Below, in pieces: positions 20,911 to 28,758 of a stretch of 64,000 nt of DNA. A program made the translations under genes and the position numbers. This DNA is from Cupriavidus sp. P-10. Its GTDB lineage: Bacteria > Pseudomonadota > Gammaproteobacteria > Burkholderiales > Burkholderiaceae. The number at the start of each line of letters is the position of its first letter. Positions within the stretch are counted from its first letter, which is position 1. The stretch spans positions 1,984,001 to 2,048,000 of the forward strand of contig NZ_AP025170.1 in NCBI RefSeq assembly GCF_003402535.2. Reading direction: 5' to 3'. The notes beneath the pieces were generated by a model. The model saw only the letters and a program-made list of their open reading frames with translations, was not told the DNA's origin and did not search any database.

Positions 20911-21180
20911 ATGAGCGACCTGCAGGCACGCTTCGACCAGGCCCAGATCGACGTCAAGCAACTGAGCGAGCGTCCCAGCAACATGACCCTGCTGCGCCTG
21001 TACGCGCTGTTCAAGCAAGGCAGCGAAGGCGATGCCCATGGCGACAAGCCGAGCATGACCGACTTTGTCGGCCGCTACAAGTTCGAAGCCTGGGAAGCGC
21101 TGCGCGGCACGGCGCGCGAGCAGGCGATGGAACAGTATGTCGCCCTGGTAGAAGAACTGCGCAGCGGCGCGACCAGCTAA
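20911..21180 (+). CDS. acyl-CoA-binding protein
   Basis: An 89-residue protein of the ACBP family, a four-helix bundle that holds long-chain acyl-CoA in the cytoplasm. It shows the signature region LLRLYALFKQGSEGD and FVGRYKFEAWEALRGTAREQAMEQYVALVE, with the tyrosines and lysine that contact CoA. Length is normal for the family (about 87). The ATG has GGAGG 5 bases upstream. It is transcribed alone, convergent with the MFS gene. Bacterial members are common in PHA-producing betaproteobacteria. Confidence 0.93.
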   Translation: MSDLQARFDQAQIDVKQLSERPSNMTLLRLYALFKQGSEGDAHGDKPSMTDFVGRYKFEAWEALRGTAREQAMEQYVALVEELRSGATS

Positions 21181-21200
21181 GCCCCCCGCCCGCCACGCAA

Positions 21201-21223
21201 GCCGGCGGCCTCAGCCCGCCGGC
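21201..21223. terminator. GC-rich hairpin between convergent genes
   Basis: Perfect 8-base arms GCCGGCGG (21201-21208) and CCGCCGGC (21216-21223) with a 7-base loop lie after the ACBP gene and overlap the MFS stop codon. There is no T run, so termination is only possible, not shown. Confidence 0.35.
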
Positions 21224-22692
21224 AGCGGCCTGGGCCGGATCCGCCAGGCCGCGAACATGGCACTGGCGATCACCACCCCGACCGCCAGGAAGGTTTCATC
21301 GAAGGCGCGGATGCGCGCCGCCTGCAGCGCGGCGTCGCCCGCCTGGCCCAGCACCGCGCCGTGCTGGGCCAGGCGCCACTGCAGCCCCACGCCGGCCAGG
21401 CTCACGCCGATCGCGCCACCCAGCTGCCGGATAAAGTTGATGCAGCTCGATCCCTGCGCGATCAGCGAGAAATCCACGCCCCGCATCGATCCCAGCGTCA
21501 GCGACGGCAAAATGCAGCCGAGCCCGATCCGCCCCAGCACGGCCAGCGCGACCAGCATCAGGTAAGGCGTAGAGCGCGAGCCCAGCGCCATCAGCAGGAA
21601 CGACAGCGCCAGCAGCGCCAGCCCGAACGATACCTGGACATGCGGCGCGATCCGATGCGTGAAGCGGCCCGCCACCGCGATGGTCAGCGCCAGCATCACG
21701 CCCGCCGGCAACAGCACCAGGCCAGCGCGCGAGGGCGTGTACTCCAGCGCCATTTGCATGTAGACCGGCAGCAGGTAGGTCGAGCCGAACAGTCCCGCGC
21801 CGTAGATAAACGCCACCACCGCACCCGCGGAAAACTGCCGGTAGCTGTACAGCCGCATGTTCATCAGCGGATGCGGCGCGCGCAACTGCCACAGCACGAA
21901 CGCGGCCAGCATCAGCACGCCAAAGCCCGCCAGCGCCATGCCCGCGGCAACGCTGTTGCGCATCTCGACCACGCCGTTGAGCAGGCTGACGGTGGCCACG
22001 CCGGCCAGCGCCAGGCCGCGCCAGTCCAGCGGCTCGCGCTCGCCCATCATGATCGAGTCCACCGCCATGAAGCGCCGCGCCATGAACGCGCCGAGCAGCG
22101 TCAGCGGCACTACCACGAAGAAGATCGAGCGCCAGCCGAACGCCTCGACCAGGAAACCGCCCAGGCTGGGCCCCAGCGCCGGCGCCAGCACCACGCCGAA
22201 GCCGAACATGCTGATGGCCTTGCCCTGCTCGCGCTCCTCGAACACGCGCAGGATCAGGATATTGGGCAGCGGTTGCATGATGCCGGCGGCGGCGCCTTCG
22301 GCCACACGCATGGCGATCATCACGCCATAGGTCGGCGAGAACCCGCCGAACAATCCGCCGGCACCCAGCAGCAGCAGCGACCCCAGGAAGGTGCGGCGCA
22401 GCCCGTAGCGGTTGAGCAGCCACGGCGTCAGCAGCATCGACAGCGTCATCGCGATCATGAAGCTGGCTGCGACCCATTGCGCCCGCTCCTGCCCCAGCAC
22501 GAAATGCCGGCTCAGGTCGGGGATGGCAACGTTGATGATGGTGGACGAGACGATCGACGAGACCGTGCCCAGCATCAGCGTCATCAGCACCAGCCAGCGC
22601 AGGCGGTCGCCGTAGCGGGCACGCAGCGCTGCCCGGGTCAGTGCGTCCGGCTGCTTGCCGGGACCCTTCGGCGTGCCGGGGCCCTCGCTCAC
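21211..22692 (-). CDS. DHA2 family MFS drug exporter, EmrB/QacA-like
   Basis: A 493-residue transporter with about 14 predicted membrane spans, the DHA2 (EmrB/QacA) layout of proton-driven drug exporters. Recognisable parts are SSTIINVAIPDLSRHF in span 1 (with the conserved Asn and Pro), the span-4 Arg region MRVAEGAAAGIMQPLPN, and motif C FGFGVVLAPALGPSLGGFLVE in span 5. Translation begins at a GTG that overlaps the stop of the DUF1857 gene (GTGA). No EmrA-type adaptor is adjacent, so it probably acts alone in the inner membrane. The substrate is not predictable. Confidence 0.9.
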   Translation of the reverse strand: MSEGPGTPKGPGKQPDALTRAALRARYGDRLRWLVLMTLMLGTVSSIVSSTIINVAIPDLSRHFVLGQERAQWVAASFMIAMTLSMLLTPWLLNRYGLRRTFLGSLLLLGAGGLFGGFSPTYGVMIAMRVAEGAAAGIMQPLPNILILRVFEEREQGKAISMFGFGVVLAPALGPSLGGFLVEAFGWRSIFFVVVPLTLLGAFMARRFMAVDSIMMGEREPLDWRGLALAGVATVSLLNGVVEMRNSVAAGMALAGFGVLMLAAFVLWQLRAPHPLMNMRLYSYRQFSAGAVVAFIYGAGLFGSTYLLPVYMQMALEYTPSRAGLVLLPAGVMLALTIAVAGRFTHRIAPHVQVSFGLALLALSFLLMALGSRSTPYLMLVALAVLGRIGLGCILPSLTLGSMRGVDFSLIAQGSSCINFIRQLGGAIGVSLAGVGLQWRLAQHGAVLGQAGDAALQAARIRAFDETFLAVGVVIASAMFAAWRIRPRPLPAG

Positions 22693-23159
22693 CCGAGCCG
22701 TCCGGTGTCGGCGATCTCGCGGATCTTGCGGACGGTGTCGAGGTCGGCCTCGTGGTACGCGGACTTGACGATCTCGGCGTAGCGGTCGTCGCCGCTTGCG
22801 TCGACGGCCGGCATGGTGGTGTCGTAGATGAAGCGCAGCAGCAGCGCGCCCGGACCGGGGGTTTCGATCACCATGGTCAACGTGCCGCCAGCGTGCTCGG
22901 CCGTGGCGGCGGTTTCATAGCGTACCTGGCGGCGCGGCTCGAACACCACGCGGTCATGGATGGACGCCTGGCCAAAATGCAGCACGCGGTCGATCCAGTT
23001 GTCGCCCCGCGCCACCACTTCGGCGCTGTCCAGACCCAGCACGAACAGTTCGGGCGACTCGGTGCGCAACACCAGGCCTTGCCAAAGCTGGTCAGGTGTC
23101 AGCGGATCCAGTTGAGGGTTGCCTGGATCGTTGATTTCCACCAAGTGCTCGAAGCGCAA
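22689..23159 (-). CDS. SRPBCC superfamily protein, DUF1857/AtaL-like
   Basis: A 156-residue protein with the pattern of DUF1857 proteins of the SRPBCC (Bet v1-like) fold, which enclose a hydrophobic pocket for small ligands. It opens RFEHLVEIN with LTPDQLWQGL, and ends with a long C-terminal helix (YAEIVKSAYHEADLDTVRKIREI). A TTG at 23159 is chosen as start, with GGGAG 7 bases upstream; no ATG is suitably placed. It is coupled to the MFS gene, so the pair could handle the same compound, but nothing in the sequence names it. Confidence 0.75.
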   Translation of the reverse strand: MRFEHLVEINDPGNPQLDPLTPDQLWQGLVLRTESPELFVLGLDSAEVVARGDNWIDRVLHFGQASIHDRVVFEPRRQVRYETAATAEHAGGTLTMVIETPGPGALLLRFIYDTTMPAVDASGDDRYAEIVKSAYHEADLDTVRKIREIADTGRLG

Positions 23160-23302
23160 CTTCTTTCTCCCTGTCTTCAATAAGTCGATATTATGAAGTC
23201 TCCGCGTGTTCGGGAGACGTTTTTGTCTGCGCAGTGCAACATTACTGTGACAGCCCTTCCCGCTGGATATCGACCGCCCGTCAACTTCCCTGGAGTCCGC
23301 GC

Positions 23303-23977
23303 ATGCCCGCCGCGACGCTGGCCGACACCGATCCGCTGCAAGTCCTTGTCTATGCCGATTCACTGTCCTGGGGGATCGTCCCCGGCACGCGCCAGCGGCT
23401 GCCGTTCCCGGTGCGCTGGCCGGGCCGCCTGGAACTGGCACTGAATGCCGACGGCGGCACGCCGGTGCGCATCATCGAAGACTGCCTGAACGGCCGCCGC
23501 ACGGTCTGGGATGATCCCTTCAAGCCCGGGCGCAACGGGCTGCAGGGGCTGGCGCAGCGTATCGAGATCCACTCCCCGCTGGCGCTGGTGGTCTTGATGC
23601 TCGGCAACAACGATTTCCAGTCGATGCATCCGCACAATGCCTGGCACGCCGCCCAGGGCATCGGCACCCTGGTGCAGGCAATCCGCACCGCGCCGATCGA
23701 ACCGGGCATGCCGGTGCCGCCGGTGCTGGTAGTAGTGCCGCCGCCGATCCGCACGCCGCGGGGGCCGCTGGCGCCCAAGTTCGCCGGTGGCGAGCACAAA
23801 TGGACCGGCCTGCCGCAAGCGGTTGCCGAGGTCTGTGCACAACTGGACTGCCCGATGTTCGATGCTGGCTCGCTCATCCAGAGCAGCGCCGTCGACGGCG
23901 TGCACCTCGACGCGGAGGCGCATCTGGCGCTTGGCGACGCGTTGGTCGCGGTCGTGCGCGAACTGCTGCCGCGCTGA
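23303..23977 (+). CDS. SGNH/GDSL-type hydrolase (arylesterase-like)
   Basis: A 224-residue SGNH-fold esterase. Block I reads VYADSLSWG with the nucleophilic serine in ADSLS, block III is LGNNDFQ with the oxyanion asparagine, and block V is DGVHLDAEAH carrying the Asp and His of the triad. Block I reads ADS where most family members have GDS. No signal peptide is seen, so it is cytoplasmic, like the arylesterases of this group. The start is the ATG before PAATLADTDPL; GGAG lies 9 bases upstream. Divergent from the DUF1857 gene. Confidence 0.85.
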   Translation: MPAATLADTDPLQVLVYADSLSWGIVPGTRQRLPFPVRWPGRLELALNADGGTPVRIIEDCLNGRRTVWDDPFKPGRNGLQGLAQRIEIHSPLALVVLMLGNNDFQSMHPHNAWHAAQGIGTLVQAIRTAPIEPGMPVPPVLVVVPPPIRTPRGPLAPKFAGGEHKWTGLPQAVAEVCAQLDCPMFDAGSLIQSSAVDGVHLDAEAHLALGDALVAVVRELLPR

Positions 23978-24097
23978 CCAATACGCCTGTCGGCATCCCA
24001 GCTGCGGCCGGCCGAAACATCACTCCTGACAGCAGTTGTCAGGAGGGCCGGCGCACAATGCGGCCGCTCTCACACGGAACGCCGCAAGGAGGCTGTC

Positions 24098-24505
24098 ATG
24101 GAGTTGCTGATCAATATCGATGTCGACGACCTCGCGCGTGGCATCGCCTTTTACGAGCAAGGCCTGGGATTGAAGCTGCAACGCCGCTTGTTCGACGGCA
24201 CCGTCGCAGAAATGCTGGGCGGCAATACCCCGATCTATTTGCTCGCCAAACCCGCCGGCACCCGCCCCACCAGCCGTTCCGATACCCGTCGCGATTACCG
24301 CCGGCACTGGACGCCGGTGCATCTCGACTTTGTCGTGGCCGACCTCGAAGCCGCAATTGAACGGGCGCTGGAAGCGGGCGCCGAGATCGAGGATTGGCCG
24401 CAGGATTTCGACTGGGGCAGGCAGGCCACCCTGTCGGATCCGTTTGGGCATGGGCTTTGTTTTATTGAGTGGAGGGGGGAGGGGTATGGAGCTGTAACCG
24501 GCTGA
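24098..24505 (+). CDS. VOC/glyoxalase family protein
   Basis: A 135-residue vicinal-oxygen-chelate protein with the paired beta-alpha-beta modules typical of glyoxalase, dioxygenase and antibiotic-binding relatives. The first module is LLINIDVDDLARGIAFYEQGLGL, the second HLDFVVADLEAAIERALEAGA, ending in SDPFGHGLCFIEW. The potential metal ligand is His101 area (VHLDF) with Glu near the C-terminus, but one module seems to lack a clear ligand, so the function may be binding rather than catalysis. AAGGAGG lies 6 bases before the ATG. It stands alone. Confidence 0.82.
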   Translation: MELLINIDVDDLARGIAFYEQGLGLKLQRRLFDGTVAEMLGGNTPIYLLAKPAGTRPTSRSDTRRDYRRHWTPVHLDFVVADLEAAIERALEAGAEIEDWPQDFDWGRQATLSDPFGHGLCFIEWRGEGYGAVTG

Positions 24506-24656
24506 GGCCAACCTGCTGGGTTTCGGAAAAGTCGCCTGTCCGAGACCAAGCCCCGATGTCACATTCCCCTTCAGGCTTGCGCGGCCTATCCTTGACCCCG
24601 GCGACGTTATAACATTGTGCTACTTATCGCCGCAGCGATAGTGACAAGGACAGGCA

Positions 24657-24905
24657 ATGAAAGCGACGATCCGAAAAATGGGCAACTCACAGGGGGTCCT
24701 GATCCCCAAGGCAATCCTGGCGCAACTGGGCCTGGAGGATGAAGTGGAAATGGATATCGTGAACGACACGCTGGTGATTCGGCGGCCGAGAAATACGCCA
24801 CGCGAAGGCTGGGCCGAAGCGAGCCGCGCCATTGCCGAAGCCGGTGACGATGTGCTGGTTCTGGGCGAATTTCCCAACGCGGACGATGCGGAGCTGAAAT
24901 GGTAG
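24657..24905 (+). CDS. mazE: MazE-type antitoxin (AbrB/SpoVT fold)
   Basis: An 82-residue antitoxin. The N-terminal half is an AbrB swapped-hairpin DNA-binding domain (KATIRKMGNSQGVLIPKAIL and LEDEVEMDIVNDTLVIRRP), and the acidic tail (residues about 55-82) should neutralise the toxin. It overlaps the toxin gene by 7 bases (ATGGTAG), the usual coupling. A GTTATAAC palindrome at 24606-24613, about 45 bases before the ATG, is a candidate operator, since MazE proteins repress their own promoter. Confidence 0.9.
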   Translation: MKATIRKMGNSQGVLIPKAILAQLGLEDEVEMDIVNDTLVIRRPRNTPREGWAEASRAIAEAGDDVLVLGEFPNADDAELKW

Positions 24906-25225
24906 TGCGGGGTGAGGTCTGGCTTGTAGCCCTTGACCCAGCCGTAGGCAGCGAAATCAGGAAGGCGCGCCCGTGCGTCGTCGTCTCGCCGCCGGAGATG
25001 CATGACTACCTGCGAACAGTCACCGTTGCTCCCATGACTTCCGGTAGCCGGCCCGCACCCTTCCGGGTCGGCGTGACGTTCCAGCGCAGGCACGGGCTGA
25101 TTCTCCTCGACCAGATTCGTGCCGTCGACAAATCTCGACTGATAAAGCGGGCTGGGGAACTCAATGAGAACACCCTGCGCGAAACCCTTCGCGTCTTGCG
25201 CGAGTGCTTCGCCGACCAGAACTGA
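24899..25225 (+). CDS. mazF: MazF/PemK-type toxin (mRNA endoribonuclease)
   Basis: A 108-residue toxin of the MazF/PemK/Kid family, which cleaves RNA at short sites when freed from MazE. Conserved elements: RGEVWLVALDPAVGSEIRKARPCVVVSP at the N-terminus (with the catalytic Arg region), TVAPMTSG in the central strand, and GLILLDQIRAVDKSRL, which forms the family core. Nothing is missing, so it is probably functional. It depends on mazE for translation through the overlap. Cleavage specificity is not readable. Confidence 0.9.
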   Translation: MVVRGEVWLVALDPAVGSEIRKARPCVVVSPPEMHDYLRTVTVAPMTSGSRPAPFRVGVTFQRRHGLILLDQIRAVDKSRLIKRAGELNENTLRETLRVLRECFADQN

Positions 25226-25417
25226 AGCGGCAATTTATGCCGTCGAATCAGCCTACCCCGACTTCATAAGCATATGAAAAAGAAATAGACGCCAGATCTG
25301 TTCCCGCCGTTCCATTTACACGCAATTGCGCTAATCTGTGGCCTCGCTGGCGCAGGCGATCCCTGCCAAGGCGCAACTGTCTCACTCGCCACACAATCAA
25401 AAAACTACAGAACTCCT

Positions 25418-26230
25418 ATGCGCAGCACGTCCCTTATCAAGCGCCTGGCGGTTGCCGTCTCCGCAATCGGCTTTATCGCCGCCGGCAGCGCCTCGGCCCA
25501 GGAACAGACCATCCGCGTCGGCACCGTCAGCGGCCCGGACGCCGAAGTCTGGCAAGTCGTCCAGAAGGTTGCCAAGCGCAACGGCCTGAACGTCAAGGTC
25601 GTGGAATTCAACGACTACGTGCAGCCTAATGCCGCACTGGACGCCGGCGACCTGGATGCCAACAGCTTCCAGCACCAGCCCTACCTGGACAGCCAGGTCA
25701 AGCAGCGTGGCTACAAGATGCAAAGCGTCGGCTACACCTATATCTCTCCGCTGGGCATCTACTCGAAGAACCTGAAGTCGCCCAAGGACCTGCCGCAAGG
25801 CGCCAAGGTGGCCGTGCCCAACGACCCGTCCAATGAGAACCGTGCGCTGTTGCTGCTGCAGTCGCAGGGCGTGATCAAGCTCAAGGCCGGCGCCGGCACC
25901 AATGGCAACAACGCCACGCCGCTGGACGTGGCCGAGAACCCCAGGAAGCTGAAGATCGTGGAACTGGACGCCGCCCAGCTGGCGCGCGCCCTGCCCGATG
26001 TCGGCGCCGCGGTGATCAACACCAACTACGCGCTGGCCGCCGGCCTGCAGCCGACCAAGGATGCGATCGCGCTGGAAGACATCCACAGCCCGTACGCCAA
26101 TATCATCGTGGTGCGCACGCAGGACAAGGACAAGCCGTGGGTCAAGAAGCTGGTCGCTGCCTACCAGTCGGAAGACGTGCGCCAGTTCATGAAGGCCCAG
26201 TTCAAGGGCGCGATGGTGCCGTCGTTCTGA
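25418..26230 (+). CDS. MetQ/NlpA family substrate-binding protein (orphan)
   Basis: A 270-residue periplasmic binding protein of the MetQ/NlpA family, which feed D- or L-methionine or related compounds to MetNI-type importers. A Sec signal ends at about residue 27 (GSASA-QEQ); there is no lipobox cysteine, so it should be free in the periplasm, unlike the enterobacterial lipoprotein. Family segments include VEFNDYVQPNAALDAGDLDANSFQHQPYL around residues 63-91. No metN or metI is near, so it must share a transporter encoded elsewhere or do another job. Confidence 0.88.
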   Translation: MRSTSLIKRLAVAVSAIGFIAAGSASAQEQTIRVGTVSGPDAEVWQVVQKVAKRNGLNVKVVEFNDYVQPNAALDAGDLDANSFQHQPYLDSQVKQRGYKMQSVGYTYISPLGIYSKNLKSPKDLPQGAKVAVPNDPSNENRALLLLQSQGVIKLKAGAGTNGNNATPLDVAENPRKLKIVELDAAQLARALPDVGAAVINTNYALAAGLQPTKDAIALEDIHSPYANIIVVRTQDKDKPWVKKLVAAYQSEDVRQFMKAQFKGAMVPSF

Positions 26231-26261
26231 TCGGACCCATCCAGCCACTGCAAAGTCGCGC

Positions 26262-26289
26262 TTGCAAATTCCGTCGCCTTCGGTAGAAT
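26262..26289 (+). promoter_or_regulatory. sigma-70 promoter of tRNA-Leu copy 1
   Basis: TTGCAA (26262-26267) and TAGAAT (26284-26289) are separated by 16 bases and lie 14 bases before the tRNA. The same two boxes with the same spacing precede the second tRNA copy. GC-rich sequence follows the -10 box, as in stringently controlled stable-RNA promoters. Confidence 0.8.
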
Positions 26290-26303
26290 GCGGCGCTCAC
26301 CTT

Positions 26304-26390
26304 GCCCAGGTGGCGGAATTGGTAGACGCACTAGGTTCAGGTCCTAGCGGTGGCAACACTGTGGAGGTTCGAGTCCTCTCCTGGGCACCA
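26304..26390 (+). tRNA. tRNA-Leu (CAG), copy 1
   Basis: An 87-base class-II tRNA including an encoded 3' CCA. The acceptor stem GCCCAGG pairs with CCTGGGC, the anticodon stem CTAGG/CCTAG encloses TTCAGGT with anticodon CAG (reads CUG), there is a long variable arm, and the T arm reads GAGGTTCGAGTCCTC. A promoter upstream and a hairpin terminator downstream make it an independent unit. CUG is by far the commonest leucine codon in the genes around it. Confidence 0.97.
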
Positions 26391-26405
26391 AGGTTTTAAA
26401 GCGAG

Positions 26406-26436
26406 AAGCCCGCACGAAAGTGCGGGCTTTTTGTTT
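26406..26436 (+). terminator. rho-independent terminator of tRNA-Leu copy 1
   Basis: Stem AAGCCCGCAC / GTGCGGGCTT with a GAAA tetraloop, followed by TTTGTTTTT. Confidence 0.95.
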
Positions 26437-26466
26437 TTCCGAACCGTCCAGTCAATCCACCGGGGA

Positions 26467-27291
26467 TCAGGGCTTCGCGACTTGCCCGAGCACTGGCGGC
26501 GCCGGGGGCGGCAACGGCGTGGCGACCGGCTCCAATCCGGTTGTCCGTACGATCGTGGCCGCTGCGGGTGAAGCCAGGAACCGCACAAACCGCGCGACCG
26601 CCGCGGTCTGCCGACCGGCGGCCGTTCCGGCGGAGAAGAACACCGCCTGCTGCAGTTCGGCGGGCAACGCCCCGACAAAATCCAGTTCCTTGAACGGCAG
26701 CAACTCGCTGATCTGCTGGAACCCGATTTCCGCATCGCCGCGCGCCACCACCGTGCCGACGCGCTCGCTGTAGATCTTGCGGGCTTTGTCCTTGACCTGG
26801 TCCGCCACGCCAAGCCGGTGGAACAACTCGGTGGAGAGATAGGTGCCACTGGCACTGGCGGAGTACGCAATCGACTTCGCGTCGAGCAAGGTCCGCTTCA
26901 GTGCCTCGGGCGTGCTGATATCCGGCTTCGGCGTGCCCTTGCGGACCGACATGCCGATCAGCGACCGGGCCAGGTCCACCCTGCTCCCGTTCGCCACCTT
27001 CCCTTCGGCGATCAGCTTGTCAAGGCCGGAGTCCGCAAGGATCACCACATCGAACGTCTCGCCGCGGGCAAGCCGGCTGGGAATGGAATCCGGGGCGTTG
27101 CCCATCGAAGCGCCATAGGCGGTGATGACCCGGTCCTGCGTAGCGGCCTCATACAGCGGCACCAGTTGCTGGTACGCAGCGGTGAAGCCGCCTGAGGTAA
27201 TCACGCGGATATCGTCGGCCCAGGCCGGGCCGGCCAGCCATACCAGCAGAACGAAAGCGGCCTTCCTGGCGGCCATTGCGGTCAGGTACAT
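26467..27291 (-). CDS. ModA-like extracellular substrate-binding protein
   Basis: A 274-residue periplasmic binding protein of the molybdate-binding (PBP type 2) superfamily. The signal peptide ends near GPAWA-DDI. The mature part runs IRVITSGGFTAAYQQLVPLYEAAT with the expected ligand-binding Ser and later SASASGTYLSTELFHRLGV and EIGFQQISELLPFKELDFVGALP. Oxyanion ligands are not clearly those of true ModA, and no modB or modC is adjacent, so the ligand is open. GGAG sits 5 bases before the ATG chosen. It is divergent from a LysR gene that probably controls it, and both lie between the two tRNA-Leu copies. Confidence 0.82.
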   Translation of the reverse strand: MYLTAMAARKAAFVLLVWLAGPAWADDIRVITSGGFTAAYQQLVPLYEAATQDRVITAYGASMGNAPDSIPSRLARGETFDVVILADSGLDKLIAEGKVANGSRVDLARSLIGMSVRKGTPKPDISTPEALKRTLLDAKSIAYSASASGTYLSTELFHRLGVADQVKDKARKIYSERVGTVVARGDAEIGFQQISELLPFKELDFVGALPAELQQAVFFSAGTAAGRQTAAVARFVRFLASPAAATIVRTTGLEPVATPLPPPAPPVLGQVAKP

Positions 27292-27520
27292 GTGGTCTCC
27301 ATGATCATGTTGCCGGCGTACGGTGCCGCCAGTCAGTCTTCTTTCATGTTGGCAGCGCGCGCGATCGGGCCGAGGCGCGCTTTCTCGTCTGCCAGGAAAC
27401 CTGGTGTGTCCGCCCAGGTTTGTGCGCGCCGAACCGCCCCGCAGGGCGCAATGTTCGGCCATTGCAAGCGTACGTCCGTACCACTAATCTGTGAATTGCA
27501 ACGTTCTGATGGATTCATGC

Positions 27521-28420
27521 ATGTCACGCATCAATTTCGCACTGGAGGACTTGCAGGCCTTTGTCGCCACGGCGGACAAGGGCAGCTTCCGGATGGCGGC
27601 CGAAACGCTCCATATCTCGCAGCCCGCGCTGAGCCGCAGGATCGACAAGCTGGAAAAGACGCTCGGCTCGCGCTTGCTGGAGCGCACCACCCGGCGCGTG
27701 GAAACGACCGCAATCGGCAAGCAGTTCCTGGAGGAAGCGCGTGCCGCGCTGGATATCCTCGACAGCGCGGTATTCCGACTTGGCGACGAAGCCGCGCTGC
27801 AGCGCGGATTGGTGACAGTGGCCGCGATCCCGTCTGCCGCGATGCATCTGCTCTCTGATGCCATCGGCATATTTGCAGGCCGTCATCCGGGCGTACGCGT
27901 GCGGGTCATCGATGAAAGCGCAAACGTCGGGCTGGCCAGTGTGCTGTCGGGGGAATCGGATTTCGGCATCAACTTCATGGGCGCGCAGGAGCCGAATATC
28001 GAGTTCCGCACGATCCGCACCGAGCCCTACCGGCTGGTGCTGCAGCGCGACCATGCCTGGGCCCGTCGCCAGTCGGTGGCATGGCAGGAACTCGCCGGGC
28101 AGCGCATGGCCGGCGTATCGAAGCAAAGCGGCAATCGCGCCCTGATCGAACATGCCATCGCGCATCTCGAGCAGCGGCCGACCATTTACTATGAAGCCAA
28201 CCATGTCGTGGGCGTGTTGGCGCTGGTCGAAGCGGGCCTCGGCATGGCGGTGCTGCCGGGCCTGGCGTTACCGCCCGATCATCCGCGGCTGCGCGCCATC
28301 CCGCTGGTCGAGCCTGCCGTGGACCGGATCCTGGCGCTGATTCGCCGCCGCGACAAGGCGCTGCAGCCCGCGGCCAAGGCGCTGTTTGAAATTCTTGCCG
28401 ACGGCTCGCCGCCGGCCTGA
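27521..28420 (+). CDS. LysR family transcriptional regulator
   Basis: A 299-residue LysR regulator: an N-terminal winged helix (NFALEDLQAFVATADKGSFRMAAETLHISQPALSRRIDKLEKTLGSRLLERTTRRVETTAIG is the region, residues about 4-65), then a periplasmic-binding-like effector domain from about residue 90. I start at the ATG giving MSRINFALEDL; in-frame GTG and ATG codons lie 10 and 4 codons earlier. The 229 bases between it and the ModA-like gene would contain the shared operator, in the usual divergent LysR layout. The inducer is unknown. Confidence 0.9.
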   Translation: MSRINFALEDLQAFVATADKGSFRMAAETLHISQPALSRRIDKLEKTLGSRLLERTTRRVETTAIGKQFLEEARAALDILDSAVFRLGDEAALQRGLVTVAAIPSAAMHLLSDAIGIFAGRHPGVRVRVIDESANVGLASVLSGESDFGINFMGAQEPNIEFRTIRTEPYRLVLQRDHAWARRQSVAWQELAGQRMAGVSKQSGNRALIEHAIAHLEQRPTIYYEANHVVGVLALVEAGLGMAVLPGLALPPDHPRLRAIPLVEPAVDRILALIRRRDKALQPAAKALFEILADGSPPA

Positions 28421-28472
28421 CCGGCGCCGTGTCCCGGCACAGGAATTTTTGCAAGGATTGCCTTGCAGGCCC

Positions 28473-28500
28473 TTGCAAAATCCGACGCGCCCTGTAGAAT
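28473..28500 (+). promoter_or_regulatory. sigma-70 promoter of tRNA-Leu copy 2
   Basis: TTGCAA (28473-28478) and TAGAAT (28495-28500) with 16 bases between, followed by the same GC-rich discriminator as copy 1. The 16-base spacer differs from that of copy 1 while both boxes are kept, which shows selection on the promoter. Confidence 0.8.
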
Positions 28501-28514
28501 GCGGCGCTCACCTT

Positions 28515-28601
28515 GCCCAGGTGGCGGAATTGGTAGACGCACTAGGTTCAGGTCCTAGCGGTGGCAACACTGTGGAGGTTCGAGTCCTCTCCTGGGCACC
28601 A
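28515..28601 (+). tRNA. tRNA-Leu (CAG), copy 2
   Basis: Identical base for base to the copy 2.2 kb upstream, with anticodon CAG and encoded CCA. It too has its own promoter and terminator. Two identical genes raise the dose of the major leucine tRNA. Confidence 0.97.
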
Positions 28602-28616
28602 AGGTTTCAAAGCGAG

Positions 28617-28648
28617 AAGCCCGCACGAAAGTGCGGGCTTTTTGTTTT
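28617..28648 (+). terminator. rho-independent terminator of tRNA-Leu copy 2
   Basis: The same GAAA-capped stem AAGCCCGCAC / GTGCGGGCTT as in copy 1, followed by TTTGTTTT. Confidence 0.95.
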
Positions 28649-28758
28649 GGCGAGCGGATCCCGGCCAGCCATTCTCCTGTCCGCCCCCGACCCACCAAGC
28701 TTGCATCGCCTACAGTAAATCCCACAGGCGCCGTAGCGCCGCCGTCGGGAGACCTGCC

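Larger units (their letters stand above)
26284..26436. repeat. direct repeat A, partner at 28495-28648
   Basis: About 150 bases, from the -10 box through the tRNA to the T run of its terminator, are repeated almost identically at 28495-28648. The tRNA parts are the same base for base; the first clear difference is one base in the short spacer before the terminator. Outside the repeat the flanks differ. Confidence 0.9.

Noticed and set aside
26304..28601. The segment between the tRNA-Leu copies as an integrative genomic island
   Set aside because: No integrase, excisionase or mobility gene; only two ordinary genes, and whole tRNA units, not short att sites, are repeated.
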